A stretch of 64,000 nt of DNA from Plasmodium relictum. Lineage: Eukaryota; Apicomplexa; Aconoidasida; Haemosporida; Plasmodiidae. Positions 11,767 through 23,117 of the stretch are shown one piece after another (position 1 is the first letter of the stretch; each line of letters starts with the position of its first letter). The position numbers and the translations under genes were made by a program. Under the pieces are notes generated by a model. It saw only the letters and a list, made by a program, of their open reading frames with translations, searched no databases and was not told the origin of the DNA. Location: contig NC_041692.1 of the NCBI RefSeq assembly GCF_900005765.1, positions 1,488,001 to 1,552,000 on the forward strand, written 5' to 3'.

Positions 11767-14700
11767 ATGCAAAACAAAAACCCTCCATTAGTATGATAAC
11801 AAAAAATATAATAAAGATAAAAATTAAAATAAAAATAATTTAAGATAAAAAAAAAATGCTTTAAGATTAAAAACTATATTTCATTAAAAAATAAATAATA
11901 AATGATTGCATATGCAATAAGAACATTATCTGTATATATCTTGATACTATATATCTATCCACCTATATATATATATATATATATATATATTTACACATAT
12001 GAATATAGTTTATATATATTATTATATATTAATTTTTTTTCTTAACAGAAGAAACAACGAACTTACGAAGTTGTTAACCTGAACGAGGTAGAAGATAAAA
12101 GAGAAAATTGCACAAATATTAATTCTTTAGATAAAATGGAAAATAATAAAATAGATTCCGATTTGTATTCGAGACAGTTAGGAACATATGGATATGAATT
12201 AATGAACAAATTAATAAAGTTAAATATTTTAATAATAAATGTTAAAAGTGTTGGCTTAGAATGTGCAAAAAATTTGATTTTATCAGGTCCTAAATCTGTT
12301 TGTATTTATGATAACGATTTATGTGAAATAAGTGATGTAGGCGTTAATTTTTACATTAGTGAAAGTGACGTAGAAAAAAAAAATTGCCGAAGTGATGCAG
12401 TATTAAAAAATTTACAAGAACTTAATAATTATGTACATATATATAATTTTAAAGGGGATATAGATAAAAATATGTTAGAAAACTTTGATGTAGTTGTTGC
12501 TTGTGATATAAATAATGAAGATATAATAAAATATAATAATTTAGTTAGAAGTATAAAAACAAAAAAAATAGCTTTTTTATGTTGCAATATATATGGTTTG
12601 TGTGGATATATTTTTGTTGATTTTAATAATGAATTTATTTGCTATGATCAAACTGGAGAGAATGTGAAAAGCTGCAATGTTAGTAAAATTAGTAAAGAAT
12701 CTGAAGGAAAAGTTTCTTATGATTTTGATAAATCTGCTCCATTTCAGAATGGAGATTATGTGAAGTTTAGTGATGTAGAAGGAATGACTGAAATAAATAA
12801 CAAGATTTATAAAATAAATAATTTACAAAAATACACATTCACAATAGGAGATACAAGTAATTTCAGTAATTATATAAAAGGTGGAACTTGTACACAACTA
12901 AAAATACCTTTGAAATTAAATTTTCATCCGTATGAATATATAAGCAAAAATCCGTTAAGTGAAAAACTTGAAAGAAAAGAAGTAATTATTAATGATATTA
13001 TACATGAAGAAATAGGTATACCAGATTCTTTTATTGTTTCTGACTATGCTAAATTTGATATGAGTAACCATTTACATTATTCTATACAAGCTCTAAAGTG
13101 GTATGAAATGCAGAACAATAAGGTATTACCCGAAAATTATGAAGAAGAAGCTTTTGAAAAAATATATAAGTACGCAGTAGAGTTAAATGAAAAAGATAAA
13201 CAAAAGAAATTAAATCAAAGTGTAGAAGAGTTGAAAAAAGATGTAGTGTATAAAGTAGCTAAATATTGCAAATCTCACATAGCACCGGTTGCTTCTTTTT
13301 TTGGGGGACTATTAGCTCAAGAAGTAATAAAGTTTACTGGAAAATTTATGCCTATATACCAAATATTATATTTAGACTTTTTTGAATGTATCCAATCTAC
13401 AGAGCATGATATAAGTGAAATAAAAAGATTAAATAATAAAAACGATAATATTATAACAATATTTGGAAAATCATTTCAAAAAAAACTAACTGAGTTAAAT
13501 GTTTTTTTAGTTGGTTCTGGTGCATTAGGATGTGAATATGCTAAACTTTTTTGTTTACTTGATATGTGCCAATCTAATAACAATGGTGTTTTAACAATTA
13601 CAGATAATGATAATATTGAAATTTCAAATTTAAATAGACAATTTTTATTTAGAAGAGAGCATGTAGGAAAATCAAAATCACTTATTGCATCAGAAATAAT
13701 AAAGAATAAAAATAAAAATATAAATGTTCGTTCTTTAGAGACAAGAGTTGGTTCAGAAAATGAACACGTTTTTAATGAATCCTTCTGGGAGAAGCAAAAT
13801 ATTATTGTTAATGCCCTAGATAATATACAAGCTAGGCAATATGTAGATAATAAATGTGTTTGGTATTCTAAACCTTTATTTGAATCAGGAACATTAGGAA
13901 CTAAAGGAAATGTTCAAGTTATCATACCATTTTTGACTCAGTCATATAATGATAGTTATGATCCACCAGAAGATTCTATTCCATTATGTACTTTAAAACA
14001 TTTTCCATATGATATTGTTCACACAATTGAATATGCTAGAGATATTTTTCAAGGATTATTTTATAACACGCCTTTGAACATACAGCAATTTTTAAATAAT
14101 AAAAAAGATTATATCAAAAAGATAGAAGAAGAAGGTAATAATGCTACTTTATTAGAAACTTTACAAAATGTTATTAATACATTAAAGGAAGTTTCAAATC
14201 AATGTAGTTTTGAATTTTGTATTAAAAAAGCTGTTGATTTATTTCATACAAATTTTATAAACCAAATTAATCAATTACTACATTCCTTTCCTGTTGATTA
14301 TAAATTATCTAGTGGAGAATACTTTTGGGTTGGGCAAAAAAAACCTCCACAAGCCCTTAGTTTTGATTTAAATAATGAATATGTTACAGAATTTTTGTTA
14401 AGTACATCAAATTTATATGCACAAGTATATAATATACCTACTTGTTATGATATTAGTTTTATTAAAGAAGTGGCAAGTAAAATAAAAGTAGAGCCATTTC
14501 ATCCCAAAAGTGTAAAAGTTAATATTGATGAAAAGAATCTCAACAACATTTCATTTTCATATGCAGCAGAAACAAAACTTATAGAGGATCATTGTGAAGA
14601 GTTATTAAAAATAGAAACAAATAATATAAAAGTGACTCCTATAGAATTTGATAAAGATGAAGAAACAAATTTGCATGTAAATTTCATATATTCCTTTGCA

Positions 14701-15454
14701 AATTTAAGAGCAAAAAATTATAAGATTAAAACTTGTGATAAATTAAAAGCAAAACTTGTTGCAGGAAAAATTATACCAGCACTAGCAACAACAACTTCTA
14801 TGATAACAGGATTAGTAGGTATAGAATTATTAAAATATGTGAATTATTATGATTATATTCAAAAATATGTTAAATTATCGGAAGAAGAAAGGAAAAAAGA
14901 AAAAGATGTTTTATCTTATTTTAAAAATGCTTTCATAAATTCCGCATTACCTCTATTTCTTTTTTCTGAACCAATGCCACCTCTTAAAACTGTTGATAAA
15001 GAATATGACGAATTAATGAAAGGACCAATCAGGGCTATACCAAATGGATTTACTTCATGGGATAAGATACAAATTTCGATAAGTAACAGCAAAAAATATT
15101 AAATATATTAACAAAATTTATTATAGAAGTTTATCTATAAATTTTTTTTCATTTATTTTTTTCTTTTTTTTTTTTTTTATAGAAAATGGTACTACTAAAA
15201 ATTTAATAGACTATTTAAATGAAAAATATGCTGTAGAAGTAAATTTGATATCCGTTGGTAATGCTTGTTTATATAACTGTTATTTGCCTGCACATAATAA
15301 AGAAAGATTGAACAAGCCTATTCATGAAATATACATGCAAATAACAAAACAACAATTGCTTGATGATAAAAATTATATTATTGTTGAAGCTAGTTGCAGT
15401 GATCAAGATATGGTAGATGTTTTAATACCATCTATTAAATTTATATATAAATAA
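11767..15454 (+). CDS. UBA1: Ubiquitin-activating enzyme E1
   Basis: Three exons: 11767..11790, 12049..15082 and 15183..15454, predicted 1,109 aa. E1 adenylates ubiquitin with ATP, takes it onto a catalytic Cys and passes it to E2 enzymes. The first adenylation half starts LYSRQLGTYG. The second has the nucleotide-binding loop VGSGALGCEYA (about residue 495) and NLNRQFLFRREHVGKSKS. The catalytic Cys is in PLCTLKHFP (about Cys655). Exon 3 supplies the ubiquitin-fold domain that binds E2s (IDYLNEKYAVEVNLISVG). Donor GTAACA at 15083 and acceptor TATAG before 15183 keep frame, making a Lys codon. Exon 1 encodes MQNKNPPL; donor GTATGA, acceptor TTAACAG at 12048, phase 0. It gives PPLKKQR, like the basic nuclear-localisation start of long human UBA1. 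The internal ATG at 12136 is an alternative start, giving 1,072 aa. Confidence 0.93.
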
Positions 15455-16025
15455 AAAAAAAAAAAAAAAAAGGAAGATTATTGCTTATATATATATATCA
15501 TTGTTTATGCATTTAAAATGCATATATATAGAAATGTTGTATTACTAAAAAAGACAAGATACTGCCATTAATTTTATAGATAATAATAATAGTTTTATTT
15601 TTAACAAATTACTAGGAAGACCATTTATTTTTATTATTATACCTCAAATAATTTTAAAACTTTATTTTATTTTATTTTTTTTTTTTTTTTGATAAAAATT
15701 ATATTATTTTATTTAGTTTATAAAAATATATATGTATTATTATATGTAAATAACAGATGATGTAGAAATATTTTACATATATTTAAAAATTCTACAGATT
15801 ACAAAAAAAAAAATAATTAATTTTTTTTTTTTTTTACAAAAAAGAAAAAAAGTTTAAGTATAGAAAAATTCTTAATAAAAGTGAGAGATAATTTTATATA
15901 TCACATGCTAAAAGATTATTTCATATAATTTCCAAAATTATCGTTAAAAGAAAGGGAAATAAATAATAATTCATTTTTGTAACATTAAAATATATGAAAA
16001 GTACCTCTCTTTTAATATTCATTGT
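15455..16025. other. Intergenic, convergent 3' ends
   Basis: This region lies between the UBA1 stop (+) and the stop of the next gene (-). It begins with an A run directly after the UBA1 stop and contains poly-T and poly-A tracts and short TATATA stretches. Nothing else is recognised. Confidence 0.5.
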
Positions 16026-18002
16026 TTAAAATTTGTTTTTAAAATGAATTAATTTAAATTCTTTGTTGTTTTTTAGTGAATTGTGTATTCCAAATAATGT
16101 TTTTATGTTTTTAAATCCCGAATGTTCGATGAGTATATCTAGTATACTATCAATTGTGTTATTTAAAATTTGATCGCGATAAATGCTAATATCATCTTCA
16201 TTTATAATCTTTTTATCTGTTGTATCAATATTTATGTTATTTATATTTTCTTTATTATACTGTTTTTCACTTTCACCATTTTTCGAAATATCCTCAATAT
16301 GTTCAACATCACTTGATTCATTTGCTGTTTTCACTTTTGTATTTTCCTCATGCTTGGAATTATTAGACATATTATTTATATCATTAGAAGTATTTTTATA
16401 ATTTATATCTTCTGGTTTATCAGTTTCAATTTTGTGTTCTTTTATAGTATCTTCTATATTTGTAAAATGGAAAATGTTAGTATTTTTTGATATATGATCA
16501 TCATAATAAATATTCTTAGGAAAATTTATATTTTTTTTTAAAAGATAAAAACTGTGATATATACTTTTGTTTCTTTGAATATAATCAGTAATAAATTTTT
16601 TTAAATTGTTGATATAATTAACAATACACATTCTTCTTCGGTATCCTATTTCTAATTTTTCCTTCTTAATAGATTTAACATCTTTTTCAATTTCAACTTC
16701 ACTCTTATTTTTATTTTCCTTATCATCTTCATTAAAGATATAAAACCCTTTTTTTTCAAATAAATGTATTAATTCATCATTAGAGAAATTTATTTTACTA
16801 AAGATGTGGAGATATGTATCTCTCAAGATTTTCTTATCATTAGCTATTTCTGAATTATATTCTTTGATTAAAGAAAGAAATCTTTGCCATAGTATGTCAT
16901 CTTCAGAATGCCTTTTTTTTAATTTATCTTTTTCAAATAACTTTCTATATTCCTTTGTAATATTTTTATGAAACCTTTTACCTCCTCTTGATGTGAATTT
17001 TGAATTCATAATATATTTATATAATAATTCATTTTCATCATTATAATTAGCTGCTTTAAATATTTTTATTAAAATGTTGGGTACATCTTGAGGTTTTAAG
17101 CATAAATAAAAATATATAATCTTGGCTTTTAGTTTATCTGATATATTATTATATACACTGATATCAATTAAATTATATTTTTCATCGTATATTTTAGATA
17201 TGTATTGAATTTTTAAAAAATCATAAATATATCTTTTTCTTACTTCTACAGGGATACATAGTCTAATACTTCTTAAATATTTTATTAAAAAAATTCTTAA
17301 AACCTTTAGACCAAGTACACAATATATTTTAAATTTGTTATGTTTTATTATGTCATCATTTATATTTAAAGTATGCTCTGTATAGCAAAATGGAATATTT
17401 TCATTATCATAAGTATATAAATTTGTGTATAATTTATTTAAATTAACACAAACATCTTTAAATAATAAATGGGGAGACACTTCTAGAAAATTTCCTATTC
17501 TAATAATTATATCTTTACATTCTTCATCAAAATTAAAATTTAAATATTTGATGAGTTCTGAAGTTTTTGTAATGATATTTCGTTCGCTGTTATCAACTTC
17601 TGAACTTTTTAAATGATTGTTTTGTTTATCATCACCTATATTTAATTCAACATAGTTTTCAGTTTCTGTAATGTTTTTTTTATTAGATTTTAGGACTTTT
17701 GTATCCTTTAATTTGTTAAAATAAAATTTTTCTTTTTTTTTAAATATATATTTATTTTTTATAAATAAGAATATTTTTTTTTCTTTTTTTCTTTCTTTGC
17801 TACATAAAAAAAAGTTTTTTTTTGCACATATTTTGTAAAATTTTAAGATTTCTGATTTATTTATTCTTTTTATAGGAATTTGTAGAATGTTAGAAATATT
17901 CATCATACATATATTAATTTTGATTAAAAAGAAAAATAAAATAACTAAAAAATAAATGATTCTTGTATGTTTTTTCTTTTTTTTTTCATTATTTATTATC
18001 AT
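16026..18002 (-). CDS. Conserved-type protein with N-terminal signal sequence, unknown function
   Basis: Single exon, 658 aa from the ATG at 18002; the frame extends 12 codons further to a TTG but has no earlier ATG. I do not recognise the family. The N-terminus is Lys-rich, followed by a strongly hydrophobic segment (IIYFLVILFFFLIKINIC, about residues 15-32) and then about 90 residues rich in Lys/Asn/Phe. That layout is a signal peptide plus basic transit region, as used for apicoplast import, so a plastid or secretory destination is inferred. The middle (about 150-430) looks like a folded helical domain, with GNFLEVSPHLLFKDV, LGLKVLRIFLIKYLRS, CIPVEVRKRYIYDFL and FTSRGGKRFHKN. A charged low-complexity stretch (about 430-620) and a short helical tail follow. 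It lies tail-to-tail with UBA1. Confidence 0.75.
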   Translation of the reverse strand: MIINNEKKKKKHTRIIYFLVILFFFLIKINICMMNISNILQIPIKRINKSEILKFYKICAKKNFFLCSKERKKEKKIFLFIKNKYIFKKKEKFYFNKLKDTKVLKSNKKNITETENYVELNIGDDKQNNHLKSSEVDNSERNIITKTSELIKYLNFNFDEECKDIIIRIGNFLEVSPHLLFKDVCVNLNKLYTNLYTYDNENIPFCYTEHTLNINDDIIKHNKFKIYCVLGLKVLRIFLIKYLRSIRLCIPVEVRKRYIYDFLKIQYISKIYDEKYNLIDISVYNNISDKLKAKIIYFYLCLKPQDVPNILIKIFKAANYNDENELLYKYIMNSKFTSRGGKRFHKNITKEYRKLFEKDKLKKRHSEDDILWQRFLSLIKEYNSEIANDKKILRDTYLHIFSKINFSNDELIHLFEKKGFYIFNEDDKENKNKSEVEIEKDVKSIKKEKLEIGYRRRMCIVNYINNLKKFITDYIQRNKSIYHSFYLLKKNINFPKNIYYDDHISKNTNIFHFTNIEDTIKEHKIETDKPEDINYKNTSNDINNMSNNSKHEENTKVKTANESSDVEHIEDISKNGESEKQYNKENINNINIDTTDKKIINEDDISIYRDQILNNTIDSILDILIEHSGFKNIKTLFGIHNSLKNNKEFKLIHFKNKF

Positions 18003-18766
18003 TTTTATTGAATACAAAAATGAAAAGTGAAACAGCAAAATAAATATTGCTAATCATTACATCTTATATATTATTTTCTTTTAAGTTAAATACTTCAACT
18101 TGAATAAGGAGAATTACTGTTTATTATTCTTATGTTTTCATGTCTTGAATATAATTGAACATTTTTCTTTTATCATATTTAATAGTGTTTTTTAGTTTTT
18201 TTTTTAAATAAAATGTTTTAACTATTTAGAAAAAAAGAAAATTATATTTTTATTTCATAAAATAAAAATTACTGTAAAGAAGTTAACAAAAAAAAAAGTT
18301 TATAGATAATTTCTTTTTTTTTTTTTTAAATGTTCTATTAATTTTTATAACAGTATAAATTATCATATTTATGCAAATACACGTTTTTAAAAATAATTAT
18401 ATTTTTAATTAGAAATATGCGCATACATTTAATAATTTAAAAAAAAAATGTAAATTTTTTTTAAAACAAAATATATATTTAAAATGATATCATTAAAAAT
18501 AAAAGAATATTAACATATAATCAAATTAATATAAAATAAAAAAAAATATAAATTAAAAAAAAAAAAAAAAAAAAAAAGTTATTTTATCAAATGTTTAATT
18601 TTTCTTTCCTTTTGTTATACAAATCAAATTTAAATAAACTTATATACATGTATTGAGATCATTTTTATAATATTATTATTAAAGTATATATTTGTGTTAA
18701 TGAAATAATATAAACTTAATAATTTATAAAATGTGAAAGCTTACAATAATTTTTTTTTTTTTTATG
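18003..18766. other. Intergenic upstream of the signal-peptide gene
   Basis: The gap lies between the start of the 16-18 kb gene and the stop of the RNA methyltransferase gene, both on the minus strand. It should contain one promoter and one 3' UTR. It has a 23-base A-rich run near 18556-18578 and several T runs. No feature beyond that is seen. Confidence 0.5.
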
Positions 18767-21455
18767 TTAAATACCAAATTTTAATTTTTCACTGAATCTT
18801 TCTAATTCTTTTAATCTATCATTTTCTGCAGATAGCGAATATAAACTTTTTTTTCTACCTGACCAGCTTAACAGAGTTAACTGTCTTCCTTTTGAATCAT
18901 TTATTGATAATATTTTATTCCATTCTAATTTTGATTTATTTAAAAAAACTTTGTTTCTAATTAAAACATAAACACCTAACCAGTCATTTTTGGAGCATAA
19001 CATCTGATCAAATTGCTCATATAATGTAAGTGTTTTTTTACTAATACCTAATTCCTATAAAAAAAAAAATAATTAAAATAAAATAGAATAAAATAAATAT
19101 TCTTTTTTTCTATTTTATTTTTATAAATACCTTTGAAAAATTAAAATGTGGAATTTTTGTTATTATCATAGCATTTTTTATAAAAGGTGCTACATTAAAA
19201 AAATGAGCTTTATGAAATGATATATCAAAAGGAAAATTTAAATTATATTTTTTATCTTCTTCAGTAGAAATTGATATGGTTTCAATATCAGGTATTTTTA
19301 CTTTTAATTCTTCATTTTTCATTTCTATCTCTTTTTTTTTCTCTTCATTTTTCATTTTTGTCTTTTTTTTTTTATCTAGAATTTCTTTTTTCTTGTTGTC
19401 TTTTTCTATATTATATAATTGATCTAAATCTTTTACAAAATTAATATCTAATTTATCATCATAAAATATCTCTTCGTCATATTCTATTTCTTCCTCATCT
19501 TCATCCTCTTTAATATTCTCTTTTAAAACGTTTTTTAAAAAAGAATTTTTTTTTATTTCATTTGAATATATAAAATTCTTTGGTTCTTTTTTTTTATTGT
19601 TTTCTAATTTTATTTTCCTTAAGATGCCTGCATAATATAATGAATACCTAACTAAATTTTTCTTACATTGAGCTATCATAATACTTCTATTATCACTACC
19701 TATTAAATGCATATTGCTATAATTATTATTTAAATCATTTAAGGCATAATTATAAATATTTAAAAATTCTTCTTTATTAAATATTTTTAAATTCATAAAG
19801 GGCAAAATTTCTTTTTCATTATATAATGGAAAATTTAAAAAATAATTAAGCAATTCAAAAATTAAATTACCATTACTGCAAAAAGGATCCCATATAATAT
19901 TAATTTTTTTTTTATTTTTTAGACATTTTGAAATAACCAAAGAATAAATACAACTAGAGGAATCATAACAATCATCACTTAAAAAAAAGTTATTATTGTA
20001 ATAATTCATTCTTTTTATTTCCATATTTTTTAAATAATTAACAACATTATTTTTATCTATTTCTTTTGTTTCTATATATGGTCTATTTATTTTTTCGCAT
20101 TGTTCTTTTTCCTCTCTATTTTTTATAGGAAATTTGTTAATGGAATTATGTGAAATTTCCAAAAATACATTTTCTTCTTTAAATTTATTCATAGGTATTT
20201 CATTGCTAATATAATTATTTAACTGCATATTTTCATTTTCTAATATATAATTCATGGATTTTTCGTTTTCTCTTTTTTTTTCTTCGTTAAAAATAGAATA
20301 TTGTTGCTTATTTTCCTCTGAATATGTTTCATAATTTTTTAGTTCTTTCTTTTTTATTTGTGATAATAGTAATGTAGTATTATCAAATGCCCAATCAGAA
20401 ACTCTTTTTCCTAACGTATTTGAAAAAAAATTATATTTATAATGATTTTTTTCAGTATTTAATTCAACATTTTGATGATCATTTTGAATTTTTTTTTTTT
20501 CTTCACATATAGACCAGAATGGGACATTCTCATTTACAATATTTTTTATTTTTTCGTCATTTATTTTATGGTTATTATTAAAAAGAGAAAAAAAATTTAA
20601 ATTCTGATACTTTTCTATGTTCTTTACATTTTCCAATTCTTTAATATAACCATATTCATAAAATCTAGGAGATAGTTTTCCCGTAAATTTTATATCAACA
20701 TTACAAATATTATTTTCAATATGAACTGCTAAAAGATTCCAAACATTATATAAATTATCATGTACTCCCATTTCAGTTTTTTCATTATTATTTAATTTTT
20801 TCATATTCATATTATCTTCTCTTAGTTTATTTTTATATTCACTATAACTATTTAAGGTAGTTGTGTCCGTTGAATTATTACTAAATTTATTTACATTTAT
20901 ATTTTTATTATTTAAGCTTTTTATATCGGTAGCACTATCATTTAAATCTTGTGTAATATTCTTGCAACGATCTATTATAATATTTAAACATTTGTATATG
21001 GTATTTTTAATGCTTTTAGTATCAAATAATTTCGAGTTAATACATATAATTTTCAGTGGAATATTTATTAAATCACTACAGTTAAGGACTTTATTCCAAT
21101 CAATATTCAGGATAATATTTTCTAAACAATTTAAAGAATTACACATTTTATTTTTTGCCAAATTCAGCCATATACTTTCAGCATATCTACACTTAAGTGA
21201 TAATAAATAAATTAAAGATAATGAGCATTTTAATTGTATTCCACCATTTGTTTTGGTTAATTTAATTAAATGTTTTACTTTTTTTTCTTTATTAATATTG
21301 TTTCTTTGTTTTTCATACTTTATTAAATCTTTTACGTATATATATTTTATATCATTTTTTAAAATGGACTCTCCACCTTTTCTTATTGATATAAAAAAAT
21401 TGTATTTACTGAAATTTCTTTTATTAAAAATAAAAGAAAAGTTAATAAATTTCAT
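18767..21455 (-). CDS. RlmL-type (THUMP/UPF0020) RNA methyltransferase
   Basis: Two exons: 21455..19131 and 19054..18767, predicted 870 aa. Donor GTATTT, acceptor TATAG, both phase 0. The fold order matches bacterial RlmL-type guanine-N2 methyltransferases. A THUMP-like region comes first (about 70-170: GGIQLKCSLSLIYLLSLKCR, ESIWLNLA, ILNIDWNKVLN). A linker strand follows (CNVDIKFTGKLSPRFYEYGY), then motif I, DPFCSNGNLIFELLNYFL (family DPxCGSGTxLIEA), then HLIGSDNRSIMIAQCKKNL (family GSDID). The motif IV strand reads MIITKIPHFNFSKE where the family has xSNPPYGE. Exon 2 supplies the end of the catalytic fold, with WLGVYVLIRNK and LLSWSG. Two long Lys/Asn/Glu inserts account for most of the excess length. 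Substrate is unknown. The N-terminus is basic and Phe/Asn-rich, so organelle import is possible. Loss of the NPPY and GSG signatures makes catalysis doubtful. Confidence 0.75.
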
Positions 21456-23117
21456 TTTTTTTTATTTAATTTTTTCTTCTTCAAAAGTTCTTTTTTAAAT
21501 ACATTTCAAATTTTTTTTTAAATTTTCAAGAACTTTCATTTTTTCATTTTTAAGATTTTTCTTTTTTTTTAATACTTATTACATTAATAAAACGATATTA
21601 TAAGTAAATTTTTTTTATAATAACACAAAAAAATATATTTTTTTTAAAATAGTATCTTTTTTTTATATATATAATGAAATTTAAAATTTTTTTTTCATCA
21701 TTTTTTATGTATATGGTATTCATATAAATTAAATGAGAAAATAATTAATATTTTAATAATACATGGAAATAAAATAAAAGAAAGAAATTGAAAAATGGTA
21801 TTACTTTTTCTTAAATATTGTTAGATCTTTAACTAAAGTAAATTTTTTAATATATAACCCTTTAGAGATGGAGTTAGTAATACATATATGCCTTAATAGT
21901 TTGTGTAAAAAATGAGAATAAAATCCATTTTAATTATAATCACAACCAAAAGCACAATAATGTAATTAACTGCAATTTTTTTCATCTCATAGAATTTTTT
22001 TTTTAATTGTTTAAAATTTATATAAAGAAAAGAATTAATGTAATTATAATATACTAAATTAAGCTACTTTTAATTATGATTCATCTAGGAAAATATATTT
22101 CTTATTGTTCTTGTATTATTAGGAAATTTTTTTTAGAGGAAATAAATATATTAGAAAAAGAATAATTTTATTAGAATTATATTACAAACGATAAATGAGC
22201 TCAATGTTTTTTAATTACAATACAATATCATTTAAAAAATTTTTTTTCTCTATTATTTAAATGACTTTTTTTTTTAAATCAGTATAAAATAAATGGAAAT
22301 CAGAACTAATTTTATTACAATGGGCATATATATCTACATTATTAGTAATAGAATTTAACTTTACATGAATTTGTGAATTTCTCTTATTAGTATATTTTTT
22401 ATTAGAAGATGCATAAAAAAAAAATTATGAGCAAATTTTAAACTGATTGATTGTAATGAGAATATATATCTACATTATTAGTAATAGAAATTAACTCTAC
22501 ATGAATTTGTGAATTTCTCTTATTAGTATATTTTTTTTAGAAGATACATTAAAAAAAAATTGAGCAAATTTTAAACTGATATTTTGATTTTACTTATTTT
22601 CTTTTTTTCACAATTTTAATTAAAAAAAAACTAAAGATACAATCAAATTTGGAATATTTTCACTTTTTTTGATATCTATTATATAATCTAAGAATAAGAA
22701 AACATTTTTAAATAAAAATGGAAATGATAAAAATTTTGCATGCATTTTTCTTTAAAATATTATAATCTTTTCTTTTGAACAAAATATCAATAATTATTTT
22801 TTAATATTTAATTGTTAATTTTTAAAACTCATTTATCTTTAAGCAATTAAAAAAGTCTAAAGAAAAAAAAATTATAATAACATTTTATTTAAAAAAAAAT
22901 TATTAAAATTAATAATAGTTTTTTATTTTATTTTTATTTATTAAATAACGAGACATTTTTATCTAATTTATATTTACCTTTTGAACTAAGATTTTCCAGT
23001 TCTAAATAATTATTATAATAGTTTTCCTTATAATTTTTAGTTTATTATAAAGATTTTTTTTTATTGATTTGATTTTTTTTTTTTTTTTTTTATTAAAATC
23101 TAACATATCCATTGAAA
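21456..23117. other. Intergenic, divergent promoter region
   Basis: This 1.7 kb separates the methyltransferase gene (-) from the secreted HAD gene (+), so both promoters should be here. It contains a near-identical tandem duplication (22316..22580, listed separately) and a less AT-extreme patch at about 21830-21960 that encodes only a 15-codon frame. A long T run lies just before the HAD start. Confidence 0.5.
22316..22580. repeat. Two-copy direct tandem repeat, about 132 bp per copy
   Basis: Copy 1 spans about 22316-22447 and copy 2 about 22451-22580. They share long identical blocks such as TATCTACATTATTAGTAATA, CATGAATTTGTGAATTTCTC and GCAAATTTTAAACTGAT. Differences are a few substitutions and small A/T-run length changes. 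Offset is 136 bases near the start and 133 at the end. Neither copy encodes a plausible protein. It sits in the divergent promoter region of the methyltransferase and HAD genes. Confidence 0.9.

Noticed and set aside
11902-11931. Alternative UBA1 first exon starting ATGATTGCATATGC
   Set aside because: It also ends in phase 0 before a GTATAT, but the codons look like background and lack the Pro/Lys-rich match given by the exon at 11767..11790.
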